DNA of 64,000 nucleotides from an uncultured bacterium. Lineage in GTDB: Bacteria; Cyanobacteriota; Vampirovibrionia; Gastranaerophilales; Gastranaerophilaceae. The position numbers were made by a program, and so were the translations under genes. Of this stretch, positions 27,569 through 36,655 are shown piece after piece (within the stretch, counting starts at the first letter, position 1; each line of letters opens with the position of its first letter). The DNA is taken from NCBI GenBank assembly GCA_949292175.1, contig CASEYJ010000003.1, positions 186,001-250,000 on the forward strand, in the 5' to 3' direction. Below the pieces are notes generated by a model. The model had not been told where the DNA came from. It did not search any database and worked only from the letters and a program-made list of their open reading frames with translations.

Positions 27569-27907
27569 TTAACCGTTTCCGTTTGGACTTTCGTACTCAA
27601 TACCCATCTCTTTAAGGGTTCTTATAAAATTCTGAGCACATATCTTTTGAGCTTCCGGAGGAACAATTCTCAAAATTTCAACAGTCCTTGAGATAACTGG
27701 ATCCTTATCATACCAACGATTATTAGCATTGACCGGCTTAACCATTGCATAGAACTTATCAACAGTCTCTTTTGAAACTTTTTCTTCAATCTTTTTCAAA
27801 AATATTTCTGCCTGAGCATGTAATTCGTTCTGGTAATTTCTCAGTAATTCGATAACTTCTAACAGCAACGGATCGTGATCGTACCAACGCTTATATGTAG
27901 GACTCAT
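27569..27907 (-). CDS. Hypothetical 112-aa protein with two RWYD repeats
   Basis: No known family. The protein is an internal duplication: residues 7-41 begin KRWYDHDPLLLEVIELL and residues 63-98 begin NRWYDKDPVISRTVEIL, each followed by an amphipathic helix ending FLKKI or FIRTL. Between them is a linker of about 20 residues. It overlaps the 3' end of murA by 17 nt and shares its terminator, so it is co-expressed with the peptidoglycan enzyme; whether it acts on MurA is unknown. Confidence 0.78.
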   Translation of the reverse strand: MSPTYKRWYDHDPLLLEVIELLRNYQNELHAQAEIFLKKIEEKVSKETVDKFYAMVKPVNANNRWYDKDPVISRTVEILRIVPPEAQKICAQNFIRTLKEMGIEYESPNGNG

Positions 27908-29216
27908 TATGTGTACCCTCCGTTAGATTGTCGGGAGTCATTATCTCATCATCCCTTCTTTCAATCTTACCTCCTAACAATCTTAACTTAGATTCGAAGT
28001 TTTCGTATCCTCTATCTATATGATGTAGGTTTTCAATAACAGAATTTCCCTCAGCCATAAGTGCTGCAACAACAAGAGAAGCTCCTGCTCTCAAATCGCT
28101 AGCCGCAACACCTGCACCTGTAAGCTTTTTCACACCCTTAATTATAGCGTGATTTCTGTCTTGATGAATATCCGCACCCATCCTACGAAGTTCAGGAACT
28201 TGCATAAAGCGGTTTTCGTACAAACTTTCAGTAATAATACCAACACCGTTTGCAGTTGACAACAAAGCCATTGCCATAGATTGCAAGTCCGTAGGGAAAC
28301 CAGGATATGGTTGTGTTACGAAATTAATTGAATTAAGTCTATTCTTACAACTTACTTCAAGAACATTCGGTTCTAACAATTTAATATTAGCACCCATTTT
28401 CAACAATTTATCTGTGAAGAATGTCAAATGAGCAGGGAAAACGTTCTTGATAATACCTTTACCACGAGTTGCGATAATGGCAGACATATAAGTTCCTGCT
28501 TCAATTCTATCAGGTATAGTTGTATATTCGATCGGATGAAGCTTATCCGCTGTCACACCGTTAATAACAATTTCAGAAGTTCCGGCACCGTTAATATCCG
28601 CACCAATAGCATTCAAGAAGTTTGCAAGGTCAACAATTTCCGGTTCTTGAGCTGCGTTTTGGATTCTTGTTGAACCAGTTGCAAGAGTCGCTGCCAACAT
28701 CAAGTTTTCGGTAGCACCAACAGAAGGAACATCCAAGTAAATATCAGTACCAACTAATTTTGAAGCTTTAGCGTGAACGTAACCGTTTTCAATTTTAATT
28801 TTTGCGCCAAGAGCTTCCAAACCTTTAATATGGAAATCAACTCTTCTTTCGCCGATAGCACATCCGCCAGGAAGAGCAACTATCGCTTCTCTACAACGAG
28901 ACATCAATGCGCCCAAAATAATAAATGAAGCGCGCATCTTACTAACTAACTCATACTTCGCAGTAATACTAGTAAGATCAGTAGAATCTATAACAATTGA
29001 TTTCTCTTTTTTATCGTAAACAGTCTTAGCACCAAGTCCCTCGATAACACTCAACATAACCTCAACGTCAGTCAAGTCTGGAACATTATATATCTTAGTA
29101 GCACCTTTTACCAAAACAGCTGCAGCCATCAATTTCAATACAGAATTCTTGGCTCCGCCGATTTCAACCTCTCCTTTTAATGGGGTTCCACCTTTTACAT
29201 AAAACTTCTGTGTCAA
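27891..29216 (-). CDS. murA: UDP-N-acetylglucosamine 1-carboxyvinyltransferase
   Basis: 441-aa enzyme of the first committed step of peptidoglycan synthesis, adding enolpyruvate from PEP to UDP-GlcNAc. K-N of the GGAKNSVLKLM motif and the active-site Cys in ALPGGCAIGERRVDFH are present; the Cys implies fosfomycin sensitivity by target. The EPSP-synthase-like double domain is full length. It is the first gene of a two-gene unit with the RWYD-repeat protein. CCGGAGG lies upstream of the ATG. Confidence 0.96.
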   Translation of the reverse strand: MTQKFYVKGGTPLKGEVEIGGAKNSVLKLMAAAVLVKGATKIYNVPDLTDVEVMLSVIEGLGAKTVYDKKEKSIVIDSTDLTSITAKYELVSKMRASFIILGALMSRCREAIVALPGGCAIGERRVDFHIKGLEALGAKIKIENGYVHAKASKLVGTDIYLDVPSVGATENLMLAATLATGSTRIQNAAQEPEIVDLANFLNAIGADINGAGTSEIVINGVTADKLHPIEYTTIPDRIEAGTYMSAIIATRGKGIIKNVFPAHLTFFTDKLLKMGANIKLLEPNVLEVSCKNRLNSINFVTQPYPGFPTDLQSMAMALLSTANGVGIITESLYENRFMQVPELRRMGADIHQDRNHAIIKGVKKLTGAGVAASDLRAGASLVVAALMAEGNSVIENLHHIDRGYENFESKLRLLGGKIERRDDEIMTPDNLTEGTHNESYI

Positions 29217-29344
29217 TTTTCCTCCGGAAAAATATACCTTATAATCTCACTCTACTATAATAATACAACCATAAGCCTTTGATGTAAATAAGTTAAATAA
29301 TGTAAAGCTAAATTAACCAAAATTTCACTCAAAACATTCGGAGT

Positions 29345-29368
29345 AAAAAAAAGAGTCCAAATGGACTC
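29345..29368 (-). terminator. Terminator of the HTH regulator gene
   Basis: Minus strand GAGTCC/GGACTC hairpin followed by eight T. Apart from this, 29217-29462 shows no gene. Confidence 0.72.
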
Positions 29369-29462
29369 ATGTTGGAATTAAGAATAGCTGGAAGTATGAA
29401 AAAGATTTAATTATATTTAACTTGTTACATAAAGAATATACAATTACCTAAATGGGTATAAA

Positions 29463-30035
29463 TTAAGGATTTAGGCGCAAATACTTCTTTGCACAATCAA
29501 ACATTGCATTCACAAGCGAAGCATTTGCATAAATATTCATTCCGCTTGTTTCCAAAACTCGCTTTACCCTCTTTTCCCACATGTTATAAATTTCGTCGCT
29601 GTCCAAATCTAAAACCTGCGCAATCATTGTTAATTCTTTATAATCAATAGGAATAGGAAGACTTCCTCTTAAGATATCAACAATCTCTAGACGCTTCTTT
29701 CTTGGAAAAGCCTTTAGAAAGTTAACAACAGAAATATTTTTCGCCTTCATCCTTTCTTTCAAATATTCGACAAATTCATCAATCACAATAGGTTCCTGAG
29801 GAATTTTATATTCTTCAAAGCATTCAGGTTCAATTTCCATTACTGCCGCGATTCTCTCTAAGGTTGTACCCCTTGTCGAAAATGGTATAGAGTTATCAAT
29901 CAAATTGTAGACATAAGAAAGAGTTACGCCTATCATTTCTGCAAAATCTTTTTTATGAAGTCCGTTTTTTTCTAAAAAGTTAGCAACTTTTTCCGAACTT
30001 TTTTCTTGAACTATTGGTTTGTTTTTAGATTTCAT
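29463..30035 (-). CDS. XRE-family regulator with two helix-turn-helix regions
   Basis: 190-aa DNA-binding protein. The first Cro/C1-type HTH is at about 16-68 (LHKKDFAEMIGVTLSYVYNL), and a second HTH-like stretch follows at about 85-150 (MKAKNISVVNFLKAF, LTMIAQVLDLDSDEIYNM). The start is the ATG preceded by AAGGGG; eight upstream codons are open but unsupported. No effector domain is seen. A perfect palindrome (30100-30113) lies in its own promoter region, shared with pth, and may be its operator. Confidence 0.82.
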   Translation of the reverse strand: MKSKNKPIVQEKSSEKVANFLEKNGLHKKDFAEMIGVTLSYVYNLIDNSIPFSTRGTTLERIAAVMEIEPECFEEYKIPQEPIVIDEFVEYLKERMKAKNISVVNFLKAFPRKKRLEIVDILRGSLPIPIDYKELTMIAQVLDLDSDEIYNMWEKRVKRVLETSGMNIYANASLVNAMFDCAKKYLRLNP

Positions 30036-30099
30036 TATTTTATCCCCTTGTATTAGCATTTATAAAATAATTTCTATTTATCATTTTGTTAAGCTCAAA

Positions 30100-30113
30100 C
30101 ATGACAAGTCATG
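30100..30113. promoter_or_regulatory. Palindromic operator candidate between the HTH gene and pth
   Basis: CATGAC-AA-GTCATG, a perfect 6-2-6 palindrome in the 126-nt divergent gap. It overlaps a possible -35 (TTGTCA) of the HTH gene on the minus strand. Confidence 0.45.
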
Positions 30114-30161
30114 ACGGCAATATTTATTTGAGTTAAAATAATAAATAAGAGGTACATAAAA

Positions 30162-30716
30162 TTGAAACTAATAGTTGGACTTGGAAACGTAGGGGATAAA
30201 TATTGTTTTACACGCCACAATGCCGGATTTATGGCAATTGACAGATGGGCGTTGGACGAAAATGCATCTTTTAAATTGGATAGCAAGTTAAAATGTTACA
30301 TAACAAAAATCAAATTTAATGATGAAGATATTCTTTTAATGAAGCCAACAACATTTATGAATTTATCGGGAGAAGCTGTTAGAGCAGTTTCGGACTATTA
30401 CAAAATTGACCTTAAAGATATTTTGATAATCTATGACGATATTGCGATGGACTTTGGAAGAATCAGACTTAGAGCGAACGGATCAGACGGAGGCCACAAC
30501 GGCATTAAATCAATTGTTAAACACATGAATTCAAGCTCATTTAATCGTATTAAAATCGGCATTGGACCACAAATTGGACCTTCCGAAAATTATGTTCTGC
30601 AAAACTTTCCAAAAACGCAACTGGAAGACTTAAAAGCAATACTTGATAAATCAATAGAAGCAGCCAAGTCAATCATCACAGTCGGAATGGAAAAATCTCA
30701 AAACAAATTTAACTAA
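30162..30716 (+). CDS. pth: Peptidyl-tRNA hydrolase
   Basis: 184-aa enzyme that releases peptides from stalled peptidyl-tRNA. Catalytic features are GLGNVGDKY (Asn, in a GNxG loop), TRHNAGF (active-site His), KPTTFMNLSG and YDDIAMDFGRIRLRANGSDGGHNGIKS. The start codon is TTG, with AGAGG 8 nt upstream, and gives the usual KLIVGLGN opening; no ATG fits. Transcribed divergently from the HTH regulator. Confidence 0.95.
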   Translation: MKLIVGLGNVGDKYCFTRHNAGFMAIDRWALDENASFKLDSKLKCYITKIKFNDEDILLMKPTTFMNLSGEAVRAVSDYYKIDLKDILIIYDDIAMDFGRIRLRANGSDGGHNGIKSIVKHMNSSSFNRIKIGIGPQIGPSENYVLQNFPKTQLEDLKAILDKSIEAAKSIITVGMEKSQNKFN

Positions 30717-30727
30717 CATACAAAAAA

Positions 30728-30754
30728 ACAGTCCTTTTTAGAGGACTGTTTTTT
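30728..30754. terminator. Bidirectional terminator pth / HEAT gene
   Basis: Perfect 8-bp stem ACAGTCCT/AGGACTGT with A and T runs on either side, between convergent genes. Confidence 0.88.
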
Positions 30755-30773
30755 ATATGTATAAATTTATTAC

Positions 30774-31631
30774 CTAGAATGTTGCCACAGGTTTTTTCTG
30801 AGCAGTAGCTCCAGGAATTGACTGCCAATTAGCTGCCATAATTTTCTTGAATGATTTAAGAGCAGTATCTTCTAATTCGCCAAGTTCTTCAGCTTCCATA
30901 ATCAATTCTCTTAAAGGAAGCAATGCACGTTGGTCACGAAGTACACCCAATGCAGCAGCAGCACCGGCTCTTACTAACTCGTTTTCATTACGATTTTTCA
31001 TAACATCGATTAACGCAGGAACAGCTTTTGTATCATTTAATTTTCCTAAAGAAGTTACCGCATAAATTCTAACGTTAACCCATTCATCGTACAACATGTT
31101 AATGACCTTATCAACAGCCTTTTTGTTTCCAATTTCACCCAAAGCTCTGGTAGCATCGCATCGAACATTTACTTTTTCGTGATCAAGCGATTCAATCAAA
31201 GCATCAGTTGCAACATCGCCAATTTCAATTAAAGCGTCTGTAGCTGTGATACAAACTTGAGGATTTTCATCATTTAAAGCTTCAACAAGCGGCTCAACAA
31301 CAACTGCACCGCCTAAACGACCCAAAGCACGAGCTGCACGAACACGTACATCAACGTTGCGGTCTTCTCTCAAGGATTCAATCAAGTGTAAAGTTGCTTT
31401 TGAGTCACCTAACTCACCCAAAGCACGGGCTGCATATAAACGAACGGAACCGTTTTTATCGTGTTTCAAAACATCAATTAATGGCTCAACAGCATTTGAA
31501 TCACCCATTTCTCCAAGGATTCTTGCTGCATTATACCTAACTTTTTCAGAATTGCTTGTTTTCAAATCCATCAACAATTCATCAAATGTTTTCTTCACTT
31601 GTTTTTTCTTACTGTTCACACTAATTGTCAT
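30774..31631 (-). CDS. HEAT-repeat protein (PBS-lyase type)
   Basis: 285-aa protein made of about seven to eight consecutive HEAT-like repeats of 31 residues, with the recurring pattern VRxxAARALGxLGDxxAVxPLI. This type is common in cyanobacterial phycobilin lyases, but it is also a general protein-interaction scaffold; with no photosynthesis genes here the lyase role is unlikely. The start has CGGAGG upstream. A short Lys-rich N-terminus and a C-terminal tail after the last repeat are unremarkable. Confidence 0.88.
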   Translation of the reverse strand: MTISVNSKKKQVKKTFDELLMDLKTSNSEKVRYNAARILGEMGDSNAVEPLIDVLKHDKNGSVRLYAARALGELGDSKATLHLIESLREDRNVDVRVRAARALGRLGGAVVVEPLVEALNDENPQVCITATDALIEIGDVATDALIESLDHEKVNVRCDATRALGEIGNKKAVDKVINMLYDEWVNVRIYAVTSLGKLNDTKAVPALIDVMKNRNENELVRAGAAAALGVLRDQRALLPLRELIMEAEELGELEDTALKSFKKIMAANWQSIPGATAQKKPVATF

Positions 31632-31968
31632 TTACATTCCTCCGACACATTATAATTTTCACACCTACACTTTTTATAAAGATTTTTGCGCGAAAATTAT
31701 TGCCTTTTTACCTTGTATATGTTAACTAATTGTAACAATATTTATTAGCCTTTTACTGTTTTTTATTTTAGACTGCCTTTTTTCTAGGGGTTAGGCAACC
31801 ATCCATAAAGGGTACCTTCAACACTTTATGTTTTCATATTAACATATTTTTCGAATTATTACATGGGTAATATGTATTATTTGAGATTTCTTAATGATTG
31901 TTTTTTTAATATAATGTTAAATTCAATTATATACTAACGTTTTTTGTAACATATTTTAACAAATACTA
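31632..31968. other. Intergenic region with possible leader structure
   Basis: 337 nt without a convincing gene. On the minus strand, upstream of the HEAT gene, CATAAAG and CTTTATG (31806-31832) can pair, next to a GGTT-GCCT-AACC hairpin (about 31791-31802). The rest is very AT-rich. Confidence 0.3.
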
Positions 31969-33624
31969 CTAACCATGGATAGTAATAACAAACTCGGTAC
32001 CATGCCCGAGCTCACTATTTACAATAATTTCACCTTTGTGCTTTTCAATAATTTTTGAACAAATCGCTAAGCCCAAACCTGTTCCAACACCTACTCCTTT
32101 TGTTGTATATCCAATATTGAAAATTTTAGAAATTTCCTCTTCTGAAATTCCTTTTCCGGTGTCTTTTATGCTCACAGTCAAAGTTTCGCCCTCATAACCC
32201 GTCGTAATTGTTATCTTTCCTGAACCTTCAATTGCCTGACAAGCGTTTATCAAAATATTTGTAAAAACTTGATTTAGCATATTCGGGTAACACTTGATGA
32301 GAGGCAAGTTTCCGTAGTTTTTCACTACTTCAATTCTATTTTTCGTCTCGTGTCTGATTAGATCTAAAGTCAAATCCAATTCCTTATTTATATCAGCCTC
32401 TTGCAGCTCTGCCTCATCTAATCTAACAAACTTTTTCAGAGAATAAACCATATTTGTAATTCTTTGAATTGCTTCACTGTCTATTTGGTTGATTTCCTGC
32501 ATTATATCTGCGATTTCAGAGTTTTCAATCTGAGGGATAAGCTTTGCTAACAAACCGTTATTTGACTTTATTGAAGCAACAGGAGTATTAATTTCGTGTG
32601 CAACTCCTGCAACAAGCTGACCTAAAGATGCCATCTTCTCTGAATTAATAAGTTGAAGTTGAGTTTCTTTCAATTCTTTTAAGGCATGCTTTAACTCTTT
32701 AACTGTTTGAATATTCTTCTGATATAACTCTGCTCTTATAATCGCGTTACCGAGCTGAAAAGAAATTGCCTCCAAGATTTCCAATTCTTCACTTAATTCT
32801 CGTTTTTGATAACTAAGCAAAACTATTATCCCTACAAGCTTTTTAAGATGAAAGACGGGAACAACAACTCTCATAATCGGCTGCTTAAAAGGCTTAGCAT
32901 CCAAGTATTCTTTTAAGACATGAACGACAGAAATTTCTCCACCCTGAATAGTATCGAAAGTTTGACTATCAAAGGATATCAGCATATTTTTTGTTATGCG
33001 TTTTCCACCAAAAACTTCCTCAACTTTGAATTTATTACCATTACCTGAAGCATAATAAGCTTTGAACGCTCCAAACATAGAGGCGATTTCTTCAAGAGAA
33101 GACTGCAGGATTTTTGATATATCCATAGATTCTCTGATTGTATTCGAAACCTTATTAATCAATGCAATTCTAATAGCTTGGGATTGAGCTTTTTGTCGAA
33201 TTTGTTGTAAATCACGATTTTCTTCTTTCAGACTTTCACACTCTTCCACAAGCTGCTTATTCTTTTTCTTTTCAGCTTCAAGAAGGTTTTGTGCACTAAC
33301 ATCCGAAAAGAACAATATAGAATAGCTACCCTTTTTTAAAACTGTCAAATCATAATAATATATTTTTCCATTTTCTTCCTGATAAGAAACACACGCAAAA
33401 AAATTCTCACTTGAATGCAGCGCATGGAAGATAGGAGAATAGTTTTCAAGATTTTCACTATTCAGTGGACATATATTAAAATTAGTATTATGAGAAAACT
33501 TTTTCAAATCAACAAAATTTTTGAACCAGCGTTTAAAAGTATAATTCTGATAAACTGCTTCCCCTTTTTTGTTGACAATAATTACAGCATCCCTAAACTG
33601 ATTAAATATATCAAACTTCTTCAT
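31969..33624 (-). CDS. Sensor histidine kinase, PAS-GAF type
   Basis: 551-aa cytoplasmic kinase: an N-terminal PAS-like domain (about 5-115), a coiled coil (115-150), a GAF domain (about 160-300) and an intact kinase core. The H-box is GQLVAGVAHEINTPVASI (H343), the N-box NQVFTNILINACQAIEG, and the glycine boxes IKDTGKGISEEE and GTGLGLAICSKII are complete. No membrane segment is seen, so it senses an internal signal. It is an orphan: no response regulator is encoded nearby. All catalytic motifs are kept, unlike the two other kinase homologues in the window. Confidence 0.93.
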   Translation of the reverse strand: MKKFDIFNQFRDAVIIVNKKGEAVYQNYTFKRWFKNFVDLKKFSHNTNFNICPLNSENLENYSPIFHALHSSENFFACVSYQEENGKIYYYDLTVLKKGSYSILFFSDVSAQNLLEAEKKKNKQLVEECESLKEENRDLQQIRQKAQSQAIRIALINKVSNTIRESMDISKILQSSLEEIASMFGAFKAYYASGNGNKFKVEEVFGGKRITKNMLISFDSQTFDTIQGGEISVVHVLKEYLDAKPFKQPIMRVVVPVFHLKKLVGIIVLLSYQKRELSEELEILEAISFQLGNAIIRAELYQKNIQTVKELKHALKELKETQLQLINSEKMASLGQLVAGVAHEINTPVASIKSNNGLLAKLIPQIENSEIADIMQEINQIDSEAIQRITNMVYSLKKFVRLDEAELQEADINKELDLTLDLIRHETKNRIEVVKNYGNLPLIKCYPNMLNQVFTNILINACQAIEGSGKITITTGYEGETLTVSIKDTGKGISEEEISKIFNIGYTTKGVGVGTGLGLAICSKIIEKHKGEIIVNSELGHGTEFVITIHG

Positions 33625-33714
33625 AATAACATTATAAAAAAAAATTTATTCCACGGCAAAATGTAAATTTCGTTATTAAAGCAATTTCTAATAGCTTCAT
33701 GTTTTAATATAAAT

Positions 33715-33984
33715 ATGAATAGTGTGGCAAATAATAATCCTATAACATATAAAGCTGCAAATATTGGAGTGTTAACTGCTCCTGATAGTATTGGCAAGGC
33801 TCAGTTATACTCGGATGCCGATGCCGAAAAACTTTATAAAGATATGAACAAGGATATTTATCAAAAACAATCCCATATCAATCCAGGAAAAACTTACAAA
33901 ACTCCAAAACCTGTCTACTACGTAGGAGGCCTTGCTGCATTAACATTCGTGTGGACAGTATGCAAAAAGCTTATTAAGAAATAA
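33715..33984 (+). CDS. Hypothetical 89-aa protein with C-terminal membrane helix
   Basis: No family recognised. A soluble Asn/Tyr/Lys-rich N-terminal part is followed by one membrane helix near the C-terminus (VYYVGGLAALTFVWTVCKKL) and a basic end, a tail-anchored layout. There is no clear ribosome site; TAATAT sits just upstream of the ATG. Its 3' end overlaps the end of the PdxA-type gene on the other strand by 11 nt. Confidence 0.6.
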   Translation: MNSVANNNPITYKAANIGVLTAPDSIGKAQLYSDADAEKLYKDMNKDIYQKQSHINPGKTYKTPKPVYYVGGLAALTFVWTVCKKLIKK

Positions 33985-34903
33985 CGGCCTCTATTGCAGA
34001 AATCATACCACCCTCATCAGCAATATTTTTACCTGCAATATCAAAAGCAGTCCCATGCCCCGGAGAAGTTCTTATAATATCAAGCCCGATTGTCATATTA
34101 ACAGTTTTGTCTCCTGCCACAGTTTTTATAGGGATTAACCCTTGATCGTGATAAGCTGCGATATAACAGTCAAATGGAACCTTTTGATTATGATTATAAG
34201 CATAACCTGCCTTAACAAAAAGCGTATCTGAAGGCAAAGGTTTTGTCACGGAAACTCCCATCTTGCAAAGCTTTTCAACCGCAGGGTTCATAATTTCTAT
34301 TTCTTCTTTCCCAAGAATACCATCTTCTCCCGCATGAGGATTCAGCCCACAAAGAGCAAACTTTGGATCATCTATCTTCAACCTATCTTCAAAAAACTCT
34401 TTTAAATCTGCAATCTTTTTAACAATCAAATCCGAAGTCAAAGTAACATCTTTTAACGCACAATGACGAGTAAGCAACAATACCCTGAAATCTTTTGCTA
34501 CAAAAAGCATTTCAGCATGCTGCCCATCATGCGATAATAACGATTGAAGTACTTCCGTCTGACCATTAAAAATATGCCCGGCAAGATGCATCGCATTCTT
34601 TGCAACTGGGGCTGTAACTATTGCAGCAGGCTGAATTTCGCATACTTTTTGTAATGATAAATACGAAAATTCCCCAGCCTTAGCCGATACTTTTCCGGGC
34701 TCAACTTCACCTGAAAAAGGAATCTCTATTACCTCGTAATCATGATCCAACTTTCCATAATAATCTAAAACTTTACGGTTAGAAATTAATACCACTCGAG
34801 CAGGATCAAGCGCCAACTTGTTCAACGCTTTTATAGTAATCTCTGCCCCAATCCCATTTGGATCCCCTGTCGTAATTGCAATTTTGTTTGAATAATTACT
34901 CAT
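33974..34903 (-). CDS. PdxA-family 4-phospho-threonate/erythronate dehydrogenase
   Basis: 309-aa NAD-dependent metal-binding dehydrogenase. Family motifs are ITTGDPNGIGAEITIKAL, VTAPVAKNAMHLAG, LNPHAGEDGILGKEE and AAYHDQGLIPIKT, with the three metal-binding His positions. PdxA proper makes the vitamin B6 precursor; the PdxA2 branch instead oxidises 4-phospho-D-threonate or -erythronate. Because this gene overlaps a DUF1537 kinase by 8 nt, the PdxA2 role in acid-sugar breakdown is the better guess. The start MSNYSNKIA is set by that overlap. Confidence 0.85.
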   Translation of the reverse strand: MSNYSNKIAITTGDPNGIGAEITIKALNKLALDPARVVLISNRKVLDYYGKLDHDYEVIEIPFSGEVEPGKVSAKAGEFSYLSLQKVCEIQPAAIVTAPVAKNAMHLAGHIFNGQTEVLQSLLSHDGQHAEMLFVAKDFRVLLLTRHCALKDVTLTSDLIVKKIADLKEFFEDRLKIDDPKFALCGLNPHAGEDGILGKEEIEIMNPAVEKLCKMGVSVTKPLPSDTLFVKAGYAYNHNQKVPFDCYIAAYHDQGLIPIKTVAGDKTVNMTIGLDIIRTSPGHGTAFDIAGKNIADEGGMISAIEAVIS

Positions 34904-36206
34904 GACTTTCAAAATACTTTAAAATATCAATTAATGTGCTAGCAGTACCTAAATTCCCTGATTTTGTTACTATCCACTGAGCATTATGATCAAGACTCAA
35001 CGCAATAGCAGGTGCAGCTTCATCTATCAACTGTAGTTGAGAAGCTCCAATCGCACGACAACATTTGTACGATGTTTCTCCCCCAATTAATATCAAAATC
35101 AACTGCTTTACCTCAGTAACTCTTCTTGTAAGCTCAGCAAGGAAATCCGTAATCATAGCCGCAAGTTTTTCTTTTGTAAGTTCCGCATCCAGACTGTCAT
35201 CCGAGAAACCATCAAATTCATTTACGACATCAGAAGCATGAACTACTACAATATTATTCTGCCCTAAATTATTAACTATCCTCTGAACTAAATCATCTTG
35301 AACGCCGCCTAATATAGTTTTTAAATCAAGCGGAACCATCAAAGTGTTCTCATCGAAGTCATCACAATTTTCGAGACTTCTGATTTGACTAGCCGTAACC
35401 TCAGTTGCACTACCTGAAACAATCAACTTTGGAAGTTCAGGAATTGTTTGATTTATATTGTGAGGTTTTAAATCAGAAAACCACAAATCACTCAAAACAT
35501 TAGCAGTAGCAGCAGTACCGGCAGGCAAAATTTTATATTCAGACTTATTCATAGCCAACAAAACCTGCTCAATATCAGTAGTAGAAACCGCATCCACTAT
35601 AATAAGCTTCTTATCCTCAGCGATAAGCTTATTCAAAGCCTGCAAAATAGGCCCTGCACCTTTCATCACTATGCTTAAATCAAGAGAAGCAATAAGATGC
35701 TCCCAATCCTTGCCAACTTGTGATTTCAACAATGTAGGCAAATGCGATTCAAATATAGGTGAATAAGGATCTCTCGCCATTTCAGTACGCTCAATCGGCA
35801 CACCTTTTAATAAATGATAACCACCAACCGTAACACGGCCTTCAAGAGGAAACGCAGGAATTACAATGCTCGCATCCCAGCCCAAAACCTCTAACATGCC
35901 AAGTACTTCAACCGCAATATTTCCACGAACGGTAGAATCTATTTTTTTGAAAAAATAATCAGGATTGAATTTATCAATCATAAATTGCGTTGTATATTTT
36001 ATTTTCTCATAAGATTCTAACGGTGTAATATTTCTGGATTCGGTAGATATAGCCCAAGTTTGAGTCCCCTTAAGGTTATAACACTCAACATCCTCATTCA
36101 AAAGAATCTGAGTACCTGCACCATGCATATGAAACTGTAATGCTGTGTCATTTGCACCTGTCAAATCATCAGCAATAACCGCTGCTACGCTTGAATTAAC
36201 TATCAT
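34896..36206 (-). CDS. Four-carbon acid sugar kinase (DUF1537 family)
   Basis: 436-aa kinase of the family shown to phosphorylate D-threonate, D-erythronate and related four-carbon acids. The N-terminal VAAVIADDLTGANDTALQF motif, the KKIDSTVRGNI segment and the C-terminal nucleotide-binding domain (LILIGGETSYKCCRAIGA, IVTKSGNLG) are visible. It overlaps the ssb stop by 4 nt (ATGA) and the PdxA-type gene by 8 nt, so all three are translationally coupled. With PdxA2 the expected products are dihydroxyacetone phosphate and CO2. No matching transporter is seen here. Confidence 0.88.
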   Translation of the reverse strand: MIVNSSVAAVIADDLTGANDTALQFHMHGAGTQILLNEDVECYNLKGTQTWAISTESRNITPLESYEKIKYTTQFMIDKFNPDYFFKKIDSTVRGNIAVEVLGMLEVLGWDASIVIPAFPLEGRVTVGGYHLLKGVPIERTEMARDPYSPIFESHLPTLLKSQVGKDWEHLIASLDLSIVMKGAGPILQALNKLIAEDKKLIIVDAVSTTDIEQVLLAMNKSEYKILPAGTAATANVLSDLWFSDLKPHNINQTIPELPKLIVSGSATEVTASQIRSLENCDDFDENTLMVPLDLKTILGGVQDDLVQRIVNNLGQNNIVVVHASDVVNEFDGFSDDSLDAELTKEKLAAMITDFLAELTRRVTEVKQLILILIGGETSYKCCRAIGASQLQLIDEAAPAIALSLDHNAQWIVTKSGNLGTASTLIDILKYFESHE

Positions 36207-36538
36207 AATACTTCCGCATCTCTTTTCGAACCAAGTAATCTAATACTTGTTGCAACTATCAAAAATCTTTCTCTATCACCGCCAGAAGCTTTATCAGTCC
36301 ATTTGTCTTGTTGAATTCTTCCATCAACAGCAACCTGAATACCTTTTTTTACATATTCTCCGGCAAACTCAGCCTGCTTATCCCATACATCAACATTAAA
36401 CCAGTCGGTAACTTCTGACTTTGTCTTTGAGTCCCATCTATTTACAGCTATCGAAAAATTAGCCTTAACTTTACCTGATTCAAAATATTTAATCTCCGCA
36501 TCGCGTCCGACACGACCTACCAATACAACTGTATTCAT
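36203..36538 (-). CDS. ssb: Single-stranded DNA-binding protein, without acidic tail
   Basis: 111-aa OB-fold protein: NTVVLVGRVGRDAEIKYF, KANFSIAVNRWD, TDWFNVDVWDKQAEFAGEYV and the GRIQQDKWTD strand match SSB. It ends shortly after the OB fold (IRLLGSKRDAEVL) and has neither the Gly/Pro/Gln linker nor the acidic DDDIPF-type tip through which SSB recruits repair and replication proteins. It may thus be an accessory paralogue such as a PriB-like or stress SSB. It leads the acid-sugar kinase unit. Confidence 0.87.
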   Translation of the reverse strand: MNTVVLVGRVGRDAEIKYFESGKVKANFSIAVNRWDSKTKSEVTDWFNVDVWDKQAEFAGEYVKKGIQVAVDGRIQQDKWTDKASGGDRERFLIVATSIRLLGSKRDAEVL

Positions 36539-36624
36539 CTGAACCTCTTTCTAATAAAATATCTTAAACCATATTACAATAAAAACAATCTCCTACGTAT
36601 AGTATTTAACAAATGTTAACTTTA

Positions 36625-36653
36625 TAAAAAAAATTCCCGACTTAACGCGGGAA
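36625..36653 (-). terminator. Terminator of the 87-aa gene
   Basis: Minus strand TTCCCG/CGGGAA hairpin followed by a run of T, downstream of the polypurine tract. Confidence 0.72.
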
Positions 36654-36655
36654 CT

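Noticed and set aside
30774..31631. Phycobilin lyase (CpcE/F-like) for the HEAT protein
   Set aside because: No phycobilisome or photosynthesis genes are present and HEAT repeats are generic scaffolds.
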